Part shown: positions 16,848-25,652 of the stretch, piece after piece
How the letters are laid out: each line of letters begins with the position of its first letter
Position numbering within the stretch: the stretch's first letter is position 1
From: NZQO01 sp964639255
Lineage (GTDB): Bacteria > Bacteroidota > Bacteroidia > Flavobacteriales > Flavobacteriaceae
Direction: 5' to 3'
Assembly (NCBI GenBank): GCA_964639255.1
Contig: CAZXDP010000010.1
Coordinates: 1-61,546, forward strand
Length of the DNA: 61,546 bases
Translations under genes and position numbers: made by a program
Notes under the pieces: generated by a model
The model's input: the letters and a program-made list of their open reading frames with translations, nothing else
What the model was told of the DNA's origin: nothing
Databases searched by the model: none

Positions 16848-16986
16848 AAGCTTTTTTATTTCTTCTACACCGTTCGCTGCAATATTGCACCTTCTCCCAG
16901 TCGCGTTCCCATTTTTTCCTCCACGCAAATGGGCGTTGGCATACCAAGCAAATTTTTTGGGGAAGATTCGGTTTTTTATGTGTCAT
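16837..16986 (-). CDS. DUF2256 zinc-ribbon-like small protein
   Basis: A 49-residue protein with two cysteine pairs, ICLVCQRPF (C13, C16) and YCSERC (C36, C40), separated by a Trp/Lys-rich stretch. This is the DUF2256 pattern, a family often found next to cryptochrome/photolyase genes. It probably binds zinc. Its ATG overlaps the end of the flavin-reductase-like gene by 11 bases, and its 3' end overlaps the Cry-DASH start by 11 bases, so translational coupling is likely. Function unknown. Confidence 0.88.
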   Translation of the reverse strand: MTHKKPNLPQKICLVCQRPFAWRKKWERDWEKVQYCSERCRRNKKAYEK

Positions 16987-17605
16987 TTTGCGATTTTGGC
17001 CTGGCATACTCAAATCGATCCAATAGGCAGGGCAACGCATAACCGTCTAGCCCATTAATGGCAACGGATTTGGTTTTTTCCAGTGATATGAAGCCATCGT
17101 TCTGCAACGCAGTAGGATCGAGGTATAAATGTTCAATGCTGCCAACAACCAGCAAACATTCATTTTCTGCTATGAAATATTCATTTACATAGATACAACC
17201 TATTTGTACCTTGGCATTGGCAACATAGGGTGCGAAAAACGATTCGCGGTATTCGGACTTTAGGTCGGTCATGGTAAATTCAGAAACGGTACCTTCATAC
17301 TTTGCAGAGGTGTGGTGCGCTTCGGCAATAAAGTCGCTCGCCACATGATTCACCGTAAAATATCGCGTTGCTTTCAGGTTGTCGAATGTATTTCGGGGCA
17401 CGGTGGTGGGCCTCAAAATAAACCCCAACAGCGGAGGATTGCTTCCTAAATGGATGACGCTGCTGAAAATTGCCACGTTCTCTATTCCATCATGGGATTT
17501 GGTGGCAATTAGGTTGGCCGATTTGTATCCTGTGCAACTGTTGATGAGGTTGATGCGGAAGATCTTTTCCATTTTCATGATGTCTTCCCGTGAAAAATGT
17601 TTCAT
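16976..17605 (-). CDS. flavin reductase-like FMN-binding protein
   Basis: A 209-residue protein of the flavin reductase-like/FMN-binding split-barrel family. Visible landmarks are KSANLIATKSHDGIENVAIF, PPLLGFILRPTTVPRNTFDN and YFTVNHVASDF. It is the first gene of the overlapping set with DUF2256, Cry-DASH and the Fe-S photolyase. A role in supplying or reducing flavin for the FAD-dependent photolyases is an attractive inference from context only. The internal ATG at residue 10 or 12 is an alternative start. Confidence 0.85.
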   Translation of the reverse strand: MKHFSREDIMKMEKIFRINLINSCTGYKSANLIATKSHDGIENVAIFSSVIHLGSNPPLLGFILRPTTVPRNTFDNLKATRYFTVNHVASDFIAEAHHTSAKYEGTVSEFTMTDLKSEYRESFFAPYVANAKVQIGCIYVNEYFIAENECLLVVGSIEHLYLDPTALQNDGFISLEKTKSVAINGLDGYALPCLLDRFEYARPKSQNDT

Positions 17606-17694
17606 AGCCTAAATGTAAAGTATGTTTAATTAAAACCTGTTAAAATTAAACAAAAATAAGCTTCGGAATTCTTCCTATCTTGTCAATAAAAATT

Positions 17695-18489
17695 ATGGAT
17701 TTATCGGAAGCGTTCCGAACCAACAAGGAAACCTGGAACAAGAAGGTCGCCGTACACGCGGCCAGCGATTTTTACGATCTCGATGCGTTCAAAAAGGGAA
17801 AATCCTCTTTAAAAGAATACGAACTGCGGGCCTTGGGTGATGTATCTGGCAAGTCGCTGCTCCATTTGCAGTGCCATTTCGGGCAGGATACCCTTAGCTG
17901 GGCGCGGCTGGGTGCCCACTGTACGGGTGTGGATATTTCGGATGAAGGAATACAATTGGCCAAACAGCTGAATGCCGAATTGCAACTGGATGCGACCTTT
18001 CTGTGTTGTAACGTGCTCGATATGTCAAAGCATATTTCCGAAAAATTTGACCTTGTGGTTACCAGCTATGGCGTACTGGGATGGCTCCCCAACCTCACAA
18101 TTTGGGCGCACCAAATTGCCGAACGGCTTAAGCCTGGCGGAACTTTTTATTTGGTGGAATTCCATCCCATCGCATGGATGTTCGACTATCTGCAAGAACC
18201 TCCGGCAATGGTCTATGGCTATCAGCAAAAGGAGGCCATTTACGAAGAATATCAAGGCACTTATGCAAATACCAATTCAAAGATAATTAGCAAGGAGTAT
18301 GGTTGGAATCACGGTTTGGGCGAAGTGGTGACCGCCCTTATCGATGCTGGAATGCAAATGGAATACCTAAGGGAGTACGACGCCTCGCCCTATGCTATTT
18401 TTCCTAATTTGGTAGAAAATAGCAAAGGTATGTTCGAGCTGCCAGAGAAGCTTTATCCTTTACTTTTCGAAATCAAGGCCGTGCGATAA
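17695..18489 (+). CDS. class I SAM-dependent methyltransferase
   Basis: A 264-residue protein with the SAM-binding motif LLHLQCHFGQDTLSWARLGA, then TGVDISDEGI, and the later motif FDLVVTSYGVLGWLPN. The post-I and LKPGGTFYLVEF motifs are also present. The substrate is unknown. The frame opens with a TTG at 17680, but ATG 17695 is the more likely start. It is divergent from the photolyase operon and convergent with msrA. Confidence 0.87.
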   Translation: MDLSEAFRTNKETWNKKVAVHAASDFYDLDAFKKGKSSLKEYELRALGDVSGKSLLHLQCHFGQDTLSWARLGAHCTGVDISDEGIQLAKQLNAELQLDATFLCCNVLDMSKHISEKFDLVVTSYGVLGWLPNLTIWAHQIAERLKPGGTFYLVEFHPIAWMFDYLQEPPAMVYGYQQKEAIYEEYQGTYANTNSKIISKEYGWNHGLGEVVTALIDAGMQMEYLREYDASPYAIFPNLVENSKGMFELPEKLYPLLFEIKAVR

Positions 18490-18518
18490 TGAAACGCACA
18501 GTCGTTCTATAGAACTAC

Positions 18519-19199
18519 TTAATGCGTCGCACTTTCCTTCAGAATATTCGGAAATTTTTTCTGGAATCGCTTTAGCCTTGGTATCGATACATTTTGAATA
18601 TAGGGATTGTTGGGATTGTTCTCCTCATAATCTTGGTGATACCCTTCGGCCTTCCAGAATTTCTGAAATGGCAGCACTTGTGCTGCAATCTCCCCGTCGC
18701 CATATTCCTCTTCCAATTGGGCTATTTTGGTATCGATAATTTGCTTTTGTGCATCGTTTTGATAAAAGATGATACTGCGGTACTGGGAGCCCATATCGGG
18801 CCCTTGGCCATTCACCTGAGTGACATTTTGCGACCCGAAGTACACATCGACCAGTGTTTTAAAGGAAACAACCTCTGGATCATAAATAACTTCAACCGCT
18901 TCTGCGTGTCCGGTAGTGCCCGTGTTTGTCTCTTCATAAGTTGGATTCTCGGTATGGCCACCGCTATATCCGGAGATGACTTCCTGCACCCCTTGCACGC
19001 TCTCATAGATGGCCTCGACGCACCAAAAACAACCACTGGCAAAATAAGCGCGTTCCATGCCGTTTTGTGCAGGAACTTCAATTGGTTCTTGATTTTTTTG
19101 GGCTAAGGCCTCCGCCTCCTTGTTTTTTTCATTGGAAGATTGACAGGCAGCCGTAAGCGCTAGCAAAGTGGTAAATAGCAATACAGATATCTTTTTCAT
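18519..19199 (-). CDS. msrA: peptide methionine sulfoxide reductase A, lipoprotein form
   Basis: A 226-residue MsrA. The active-site motif GCFWC is at residues 56-60, with the nucleophilic first Cys. Later family segments are GYSGGHTENPTYEE, TGHAEAVEV and the C-terminal YHQDYEENNPNNPY. A lipoprotein signal precedes the domain (LLALTAAC, Cys 19), so the enzyme should be membrane-anchored outside the cytoplasm and repair oxidised methionine in envelope proteins. ATG 19199 is chosen over 19244 because it begins the signal peptide. No MsrB domain is fused. Confidence 0.94.
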   Translation of the reverse strand: MKKISVLLFTTLLALTAACQSSNEKNKEAEALAQKNQEPIEVPAQNGMERAYFASGCFWCVEAIYESVQGVQEVISGYSGGHTENPTYEETNTGTTGHAEAVEVIYDPEVVSFKTLVDVYFGSQNVTQVNGQGPDMGSQYRSIIFYQNDAQKQIIDTKIAQLEEEYGDGEIAAQVLPFQKFWKAEGYHQDYEENNPNNPYIQNVSIPRLKRFQKKFPNILKESATH

Positions 19200-19252
19200 A
19201 GCAGTTTTTAAAATGTTTCGATGTATTCGTTCAAATGCTTTCAAAAATGTAC

Positions 19253-19284
19253 GAAAAAAAAGCCCTCACGGGTGTGAAGGCTTT
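19253..19284 (-). terminator. Rho-independent terminator of the NIF3 operon
   Basis: Reading leftward, an 11-bp stem with one mismatch (AAAGCCTTCAC / GTGAGGGCTTT on the minus strand) and a four-base loop is followed by a T-run. It lies 25 bases after the stop of the coiled-coil protein gene. Confidence 0.8.
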
Positions 19285-19308
19285 GTTATAGTTTTCGATA
19301 AGATGGTT

Positions 19309-20091
19309 CTACGAGACTTTATTGAACAATTGTTCCATTTTTTCACGTTCTTCCTTGGCCAGTTCTGGATCTACCAAAATGCGACCGCTGTGCTCGTCTG
19401 TAATAATTTTTTTTCTGGAGGCAATTTCCATTTGGACCTGCGGGGGAATCGTAAAAAATGAACCACCTGAGGCGCCGCGCTCAACTGCTACCACTGCCAA
19501 ACCGTTTTTCACGTTATTACGAATGCGATTATAGGCGTTAACCAAGCGTTCCTCAATTTCCTTTTGGTACTTTTCAGATTCCTTAATAAGTGCTTGCTCT
19601 TCCTTTTCGGTCTCGGCCAAGATCTCATTCAATTCGCTTTGTTTGTGCTTCAAGTGCTCTTTCCGCTTTTCGAGATTTTCCCTGGTCTCTTCAATCACCT
19701 GGTTTTTTTGTTCGATTTGCGCTCTAAATTCCTTGATGTGCTTTTCAGACAACTGTATCTCCAATTCCTGAAACTCGATTTCTTTGCTAAGGGAGTTGTA
19801 TTCGCGGTTGTTGCGAACGTTCTCTTGTTGGGAGGCGTACTTTTTTATAAGTGCTTTCGACTCTTCTATACCGTTCTTCTTGTCTTTGATATTATCCTCG
19901 ATAGTCTCTAGCTCGGCCTTTAGTTTTTCAAGACGTGTGTTCATACCGGCTACTTCATCTTCTAAGTCTTCTACTTCAAGTGGGAGTTCGCCGCGCACAT
20001 TCCGAATTTCATCGATTCGCGAATCGATTAATTGCAAATCGTACAGTGCTCTTAACTTCTCTTCTACAGTCGTTTCGGTTTTCGTTGCCAT
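19309..20091 (-). CDS. coiled-coil protein of the C4-type zinc-ribbon (CT398-like) family, cysteines lost
   Basis: A 260-residue protein. Residues ~10-195 are a long coiled coil (heptad-like E/K/L repeats). The C-terminal ~55 residues correspond to the zinc-ribbon of this family, but the CxxC...CxxC ligands are replaced: ERGASGGSFF where the first pair would be and DEHSGRILVD where the second would be. The fold signature (IPPQVQMEI, GRILV) is kept. The family pairs genetically with NIF3-like proteins, and here it begins 6 bases after the NIF3-like stop. Function unknown; zinc binding is unlikely in this member. Confidence 0.85.
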   Translation of the reverse strand: MATKTETTVEEKLRALYDLQLIDSRIDEIRNVRGELPLEVEDLEDEVAGMNTRLEKLKAELETIEDNIKDKKNGIEESKALIKKYASQQENVRNNREYNSLSKEIEFQELEIQLSEKHIKEFRAQIEQKNQVIEETRENLEKRKEHLKHKQSELNEILAETEKEEQALIKESEKYQKEIEERLVNAYNRIRNNVKNGLAVVAVERGASGGSFFTIPPQVQMEIASRKKIITDEHSGRILVDPELAKEEREKMEQLFNKVS

Positions 20092-20097
20092 ATAATA

Positions 20098-21213
20098 TTA
20101 TGAATAGCTAATGGGATTGGTATTTGTCTTTGATAAAAGAACCCTGCTTGCCGGCAAGGCAGGTGCAAAATTAGTGATTTTTTTTGTAAGGGCATCGTGC
20201 AAAAGCTCTTTTGTATATTGCTCACTTTCATAATGTCCCACGTCGCACAAAAGTATCCTATCTTCGGCCTTAAAGAAATCGTGGTATTTCAAATCGGCCG
20301 TTACGTAAGCATCGGCGCCAGCTGCCTTGGCCGCCTCAATGGCAAAGCTGCCGCTCCCGCCCAGTACGGCGACCTTCGCTATGGGTTTTTCCAAGTTGCG
20401 GCTGTGGCGCACGCAGGTTATGTCCATATGCCTTTTTATATACGAGATAAAAGCCTCCCCATCCATTTTGGAAGCGAGTTCGCCCACCATGCCCATTCCG
20501 ATGTGTTGATTGTTATTCTCCAAGGTGGTGATTTCATAAGCGACTTCCTCATAAGGATGGGATGCAAACAATGCCTTTGTTACCTTTTGTTCTAGATGCT
20601 TCGGAAAAGTAACCCCCAATTGCATTTCCTCTTCAAAATGGGTTTGACCTTTATTACCTACCGTAGGATTACTTTCATCATTGCCCTGGAAGCTCCCTTT
20701 GCCCAGAATATTAAAACTACAGTTGGAATAATTTCCAATACTGCCAGCGCCCGCCTCGAACAAGGCGGTTCGGACCTCATTGGCCTGTTGCACAGGCACG
20801 AAAGTGGTCAATTTTTTGATCGTCCCCTTTTGAGGTATTAGCACCGCTCGGTTTTTAAGGTGTAATTTTTCGCAAATTTTGGCGTTCACACCGTTCCACG
20901 CGTTATCAAGGGCGGTATGTACGGCAATGATGTGAACATCTTGCTTAATGGCCTTCATAACTACACGCTCTATGTACGAGTTGCCCGTAAGCTTTTTGAG
21001 ACCCGAAAAAATTATGGGATGAAAGCTAACTATTAGGTTACAGTCGTTTTCCAAGGCTTCATCTACCACGGTTTCGAGGGTGTCTAAAGTTATCATGATA
21101 CCAGTAATCTTAGCGTTCAATTGGCCTACCAGCAAGCCAGTATTGTCAAAGTCTTCGGCATAATTACGCGGCGCCATCTCATTGAGGATAGAGAGCACGT
21201 CCTTTACTTGCAT
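20098..21213 (-). CDS. NIF3-like (DUF34/YqfO) metal-binding protein
   Basis: A 371-residue protein. The N-terminal NIF3 half has APRNYAEDFDNTGLLVG, VSFHPIIFSGLKKL and VHTALDNAWNGVN, with di-metal histidine/aspartate ligands. A central insert of the YqfO type follows, and the C-terminal half has VAVLGGSGSFAIEAAKAAGA and DVGHYESEQ, closing the metal site. The family is universal but its activity is unsettled; it is sometimes annotated as GTP cyclohydrolase I type 2. It is co-transcribed with the coiled-coil protein gene. A near-consensus TATCTTTA box lies 15 bases upstream of the ATG. Confidence 0.92.
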   Translation of the reverse strand: MQVKDVLSILNEMAPRNYAEDFDNTGLLVGQLNAKITGIMITLDTLETVVDEALENDCNLIVSFHPIIFSGLKKLTGNSYIERVVMKAIKQDVHIIAVHTALDNAWNGVNAKICEKLHLKNRAVLIPQKGTIKKLTTFVPVQQANEVRTALFEAGAGSIGNYSNCSFNILGKGSFQGNDESNPTVGNKGQTHFEEEMQLGVTFPKHLEQKVTKALFASHPYEEVAYEITTLENNNQHIGMGMVGELASKMDGEAFISYIKRHMDITCVRHSRNLEKPIAKVAVLGGSGSFAIEAAKAAGADAYVTADLKYHDFFKAEDRILLCDVGHYESEQYTKELLHDALTKKITNFAPALPASRVLLSKTNTNPISYS

Positions 21214-21326
21214 AGTTCAGTTTTTGGTAAAGATACTGCATTACATTGGTTTGTGGCAATTCATAGTTTATCTCAAAATAATTACAGTGCACGGGTGCTA
21301 TGGGTGAAGTTTTGTACTTTCGCCTT

Positions 21327-22343
21327 ATGCAACTGTTGCGTACATTGCTTTTTCCGTTTGGCATCCTCTATGGATGGATAACCGGCTTGCGAAACATTCT
21401 CTACGAAAAGGGTTGGTTAAAGAGTGTCGATTATCCTTTTCCCGTAATTTCTGTTGGAAATCTTTCTACGGGTGGTACCGGGAAAACCCCGATGATCGAA
21501 TATTTGATTCGATTTTTGAAAGAAGAGTACGATGTAGCGGTGCTTAGCAGGGGCTACGGACGCAAAACCAAGGGCTATCTGGAGGTACAGACACATCATA
21601 CCGCTAGGGAAGTAGGGGACGAGCCGTTACAGTTCAAGAAAAAATTCCCGGAAATTCCCGTGGCCGTATGCGGCGATAGGCGCAAGGGCATCGATCTACT
21701 CAAGAACAAGGCACAGGTAATTTTACTGGACGATGCCTTCCAGCATCGGCGTGTGAGCGCTTCTATTTCCATATTGCTTACGCCGTTCAACGAACTTTTT
21801 TTCAACGACTTTATGCTTCCTACAGGCAATCTTCGAGAGCCGAGACGGGGCGCAGGACGTGCCGATATCATCGTCGTGACCAAATGCCCAGCGCGTGTGG
21901 CATATGCCAAACTTCAGGAGATAGAGTTTGAAATGCCCTTGGGCGACCTTCAGGAACTGTATTTCGCTACGATAGGCTACGACACGTATATCTTCGGAAA
22001 AACCGAAAAATTACCGCTCGATTATCTTAGCGACAAACCTTTTACGCTGGTAACGGGTATTGCCCGTCCCGAGCCGCTTGTACAGTTTTTAAAGGAGAAG
22101 GGGTTGCATTTCGAGCATCGTGAGTTTGCCGATCACCACGAGTTCACAAGGGCAGAAATAGAGCGATTACAGCAGCGGGAGCTGCTACTCACTACCGAAA
22201 AAGACTATATGCGCCTTCAAGGGAAGATGGACAAATATGCGCTGTACTATTTGCCCATACGCACCCGAATTTTAAAGGAACAGGATGAATTTCTAAAGGA
22301 AAGCATTGTGCACCGTATCGAGCACCGTTTGAGAAACTATTGA
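21327..22343 (+). CDS. lpxK: tetraacyldisaccharide 4'-kinase
   Basis: A 338-residue protein. The membrane-associated N-terminus (LLRTLLFPFGILYGWI) is followed by the P-loop SVGNLSTGGTGKTPM, then VLSRGYGRKTKGYL, VILLDDAFQHRRV and PTGNLREPRRG, all typical of LpxK. It phosphorylates the lipid A precursor at the 4' position in the inner membrane. ATG 21327 is chosen over 21300 because the family begins with the hydrophobic helix. The 3' end overlaps the convergent histidine kinase gene by 7 bases. Confidence 0.95.
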   Translation: MQLLRTLLFPFGILYGWITGLRNILYEKGWLKSVDYPFPVISVGNLSTGGTGKTPMIEYLIRFLKEEYDVAVLSRGYGRKTKGYLEVQTHHTAREVGDEPLQFKKKFPEIPVAVCGDRRKGIDLLKNKAQVILLDDAFQHRRVSASISILLTPFNELFFNDFMLPTGNLREPRRGAGRADIIVVTKCPARVAYAKLQEIEFEMPLGDLQELYFATIGYDTYIFGKTEKLPLDYLSDKPFTLVTGIARPEPLVQFLKEKGLHFEHREFADHHEFTRAEIERLQQRELLLTTEKDYMRLQGKMDKYALYYLPIRTRILKEQDEFLKESIVHRIEHRLRNY

Positions 22344-24571
22344 CTTATGGGTGATTGGCTGTGCTGTATGGTACGGTAAATCTTTTCGAAAAATTCCTCG
22401 GTCTTGAACGGTTTCGGAATAATCTCATTGAAGCCGGCGCGGTAAAAATCGTCCAGATTTTCGTCTATGGTAACAGCTGTAAGGGCGATGATGGGAAGGT
22501 TTTTATCGAACTCCCTAATTTTTTGTGTGGCCTCAATGCCGCTAATGCCGGGCATATGTATGTCCATAAGGATTACGTCAAAATGATTTTCCTTCACGAT
22601 TTTAATGGCGTCCATACCATTATCTGCCACCATACATTTCATCTTGTTCTTCTCCACGATTTTCTTGGTAATCATCTGGTTTATCTTGTTGTCCTCTACA
22701 ACCAAGATAGATTTTCCTTCTAGGGCAATGTAGTCGACATCGTAGATGATATTCCGCGGATTTTTATCGTCTTGGTATTCTTCTGAAATATCGAAAGCGA
22801 TATTAAAACTGAACTTCGAACCCTTTCCTAGCTGGCTTTCCAAGTGTATCTTACTGTTCATCAATTCCAGCAGGTTTTTCACAATCGCCAGCCCTAGTCC
22901 GGTACCGCCAAATTTTCGGTTAATTTGAAGGGAACCTTGCGAAAAAGTTTCGAAAATACTCTTCTGTTTTTTCTTTGAAATTCCAACACCGGTATCTTCA
23001 ATCTCAAAGTGCAGCATAACCTTGCTTTTTTTCTCCTCTATTTTTTGGATACGTACTGTAACATCGCCATTTTGAGTGAACTTTACCGAATTGCCAATAA
23101 GATTAATAAGGATTTGGGAAAGCTTTAATGGATCGCCCACCAGTTTGTCTGGGATGGACTCATCGTATTCAAGATGCAACTTGTTTTTTCTGTCGTCTGC
23201 CGATTTCCGAAGGGCAATCAATACATCGTTAATCCGTTTCTTCAGGTTAAAAGTTGTTTTCTCAATCTCTACTTTATTGGCCTCTAATTTGTTAAGATCT
23301 AAGATGTTGTTAATAAGGGATAGCAGGTATTCTCCAGAAAACTTCAATGAGTTCAAATGTTCCTTTTGGTGCTCTTTAGGATCTTCCTCTAGCAACAAGT
23401 GTGTAAGGCCAGTTACGGCGTATAGTGGCGTTCGTAGCTCATGGGTAATGGTGGAGAGAAACTGTGCCTTGGCTAATGAAGCTTTTTCCGCCTTTTCCTT
23501 AGCGAGTTCCAGTTCCACATTCTTGTCTTGCAGTAGGTTGTTGGCCTTGGCCCGCAGGTTATTATTCTTATAAAGGGATAGTGTTAACAAGGAGAGAATC
23601 ACGATAAGCGCGATACTTAATCCGGTGGTCATTTGTCCAAAAATGATGGACTTATTTTTCTTGTCCAGGTCATCTTGCTGCGTGGCGATGGTTTTTTGCA
23701 TTTCCACGATGTTCGACTCTGCATCGACCCCTTTCGATATAGCATTCAGGTACACTTGCTGAAGGGAGTCATCCCGTCGTTCGTGGGTTTCAATATATGT
23801 TTCGGCTAAGGCAAATTGCTTTTCCCGCAATGCGATGTTATACAGCAAGCGGTACGAATCGATATTAATCTTGGTAAAAGAGTTTTCACGACTAAGTTGT
23901 AAGGCCTTTTGGGAAGCTATTTTGGCACTCGAAAGCACATCACGGCCTGTAATGGCGTGTAAATGCAACATGGCATCGGCCTTGTGATAGTAGGCCTGGG
24001 CTAAAGAATAGGTATTATCGAATGATTGAAACAAGGCGATAGCCGCCTCGAAATAATTAACTGCACTATTGTAATTGCCTTTTGAAGCCTCTAAAAGACC
24101 TAAGCCCAAAATAACATCGGCCCTGTTTTGATCGTCATTGACCTCGGAGAAATAAGCATCGGCTTTTTTGAGCGCCTCCTCAGCCTCTTGAATGCGCCCA
24201 AGTTGAATAAAGATTAAAGCTTTAAGCGTAAGTGATTTATATAATTCCTTTTCCTTATTGAGCGGTTTTGTATACTCGATGGATTTCTTGATTTCCTTGC
24301 TCGCTTTGGAATAGTTCTGAAGAAAATAATGCAGCTCTGCGATATGATAGCGTATATCACCCTTCAAATAGGGGTCGTCAAGATCGCTTGCCAATTTGCT
24401 GGCATCGTTAAGGGTAATGATCGCTTCCTCAAAATCTTGCACCTGAAGGGCTTGGATGGCGTCATTCCTGTATTTCTCTATCAGGGCAATAGTGTCTAGC
24501 CGGGTTTCCTGCCCTAAAAGGGAAGAAACCACAAAAACAAACACCCAAAGGGGGGCCAGTTTGGTATGCAT
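22337..24571 (-). CDS. hybrid sensor histidine kinase with TPR sensor region and C-terminal receiver
   Basis: A 744-residue protein. Order: signal peptide (residues ~1-20), five or so TPR-like repeats in the periplasm (~25-270), one transmembrane helix (TGLSIALIVILSLLTLSLY), a coiled-coil linker, a HisKA H-box (FLSTITHELRTPL), HATPase N-box (LINLIGNSVKFTQ), G boxes (EDTGVGIS, GGTGLGLAIV), then a receiver domain with VILMDIHMPG. Periplasmic TPR kinases are common in Bacteroidota, but the signal is not known. No response regulator or output gene is adjacent, so output is probably by phosphorelay. ATG 24589 is an alternative start. Confidence 0.92.
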   Translation of the reverse strand: MHTKLAPLWVFVFVVSSLLGQETRLDTIALIEKYRNDAIQALQVQDFEEAIITLNDASKLASDLDDPYLKGDIRYHIAELHYFLQNYSKASKEIKKSIEYTKPLNKEKELYKSLTLKALIFIQLGRIQEAEEALKKADAYFSEVNDDQNRADVILGLGLLEASKGNYNSAVNYFEAAIALFQSFDNTYSLAQAYYHKADAMLHLHAITGRDVLSSAKIASQKALQLSRENSFTKINIDSYRLLYNIALREKQFALAETYIETHERRDDSLQQVYLNAISKGVDAESNIVEMQKTIATQQDDLDKKNKSIIFGQMTTGLSIALIVILSLLTLSLYKNNNLRAKANNLLQDKNVELELAKEKAEKASLAKAQFLSTITHELRTPLYAVTGLTHLLLEEDPKEHQKEHLNSLKFSGEYLLSLINNILDLNKLEANKVEIEKTTFNLKKRINDVLIALRKSADDRKNKLHLEYDESIPDKLVGDPLKLSQILINLIGNSVKFTQNGDVTVRIQKIEEKKSKVMLHFEIEDTGVGISKKKQKSIFETFSQGSLQINRKFGGTGLGLAIVKNLLELMNSKIHLESQLGKGSKFSFNIAFDISEEYQDDKNPRNIIYDVDYIALEGKSILVVEDNKINQMITKKIVEKNKMKCMVADNGMDAIKIVKENHFDVILMDIHMPGISGIEATQKIREFDKNLPIIALTAVTIDENLDDFYRAGFNEIIPKPFKTEEFFEKIYRTIQHSQSPISQ

Positions 24572-24641
24572 TGTTATGGATACCTTCATAAATAGGTTAT
24601 GACTGCGGCGATAAATATAGTCATTTCCTCGGTAGTATGTG

Positions 24642-25640
24642 CTATTTCGTCGAAATTCGTAAGAGTAAATCTACAATTCTGGACGAATACCCTACTTCAT
24701 TATCGTACCAACCAATAATCTTCACCATCTTTCCAATTACCGAAGTCATACCAGCATCGAAGATGCAAGAATGCGGGTTTCCAATAATATCTACACTTAC
24801 AATAGGATCTTCGGTATATTGCAGGATGTGTTGGAGCGATCCTTCCGAAGCAACCTTGAAGGCCTTGTTCACCTCGGCGATGGTGACTTCTTCCTTGACA
24901 TTAAGAGTAATGTCACATAGCGATCCGTTGGGTACGGGTACGCGAATTCCGCAACCGCCTATCACATTAGATAGGTCTGGAAATATCTTGGTAAGTGCTT
25001 TGGCGGCGCCTGTGGTGGTGGGCACGATAGATTGTCCCGCGGCACGCGCCCTGCGAAAGTCACGATGTGGCTGGTCGTGCAAGCTTTGATCTGTGGTGTA
25101 AGAATGCACCGTTGTAATATAGGCCTGTTCGATTCCGCATAGATCTCTAATCACCTGTAGCATAGGCGCGGCATTGTTGGTTGTACACGATGCGTTGGAA
25201 AGGATGGTGTCGCTAGCCTCGATTAAATGGTCATTAACACCCACCACGATGGTTTTAATATCATCATCTGTAGGAGGGACAGAGAGTATAACACGTTTCG
25301 CGCCCCTTTCCAAATGAAGCAACAACTCTTCTTTTTTCTTGAATTTTCCAGTACATTCAACAACAACATCTACATTGGACCACGATAGTTCGCCCAATTG
25401 GGCTTTTGAGGAATATGGAAAGAAAACATCATTTACGATAATAGCTTCTTCCGATGCTGTTACCAATCCGTTCAGCACACCGTGAATACTGTCGTACTTC
25501 AGTAGATGGGCTAAAGTTTTTATGTTGGCCACGTCATTAATAGCCACCACTTCCAGCTGTGGATGGTTCTGGAGCAGACGGAACAGGGTACGACCAATCC
25601 GTCCGAACCCGTTGATTCCCACCCGAATTTTTGCTGTCAT
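24642..25640 (-). CDS. gap: glyceraldehyde-3-phosphate dehydrogenase, type I
   Basis: A 332-residue GAPDH. The NAD-binding motif INGFGRIGR is at residues 9-17 and the catalytic motif NASCTTNN has Cys 152. Conserved HSYTTDQ and substrate-site segments follow. It converts glyceraldehyde-3-phosphate to 1,3-bisphosphoglycerate or the reverse. It starts 12 bases after the lipA stop, an unusual pairing, so both probably share the lipA promoter. Some Bacteroidota carry two GAPDH genes; whether this is the glycolytic or the gluconeogenic copy cannot be told. Confidence 0.95.
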   Translation of the reverse strand: MTAKIRVGINGFGRIGRTLFRLLQNHPQLEVVAINDVANIKTLAHLLKYDSIHGVLNGLVTASEEAIIVNDVFFPYSSKAQLGELSWSNVDVVVECTGKFKKKEELLLHLERGAKRVILSVPPTDDDIKTIVVGVNDHLIEASDTILSNASCTTNNAAPMLQVIRDLCGIEQAYITTVHSYTTDQSLHDQPHRDFRRARAAGQSIVPTTTGAAKALTKIFPDLSNVIGGCGIRVPVPNGSLCDITLNVKEEVTIAEVNKAFKVASEGSLQHILQYTEDPIVSVDIIGNPHSCIFDAGMTSVIGKMVKIIGWYDNEVGYSSRIVDLLLRISTK

Positions 25641-25652
25641 ACAAGGGTAATT

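Noticed and set aside
24589..24589. Upstream ATG for the hybrid histidine kinase
   Set aside because: The six extra residues are possible, but the ATG at 24571 gives a cleaner signal peptide; the difference is minor.
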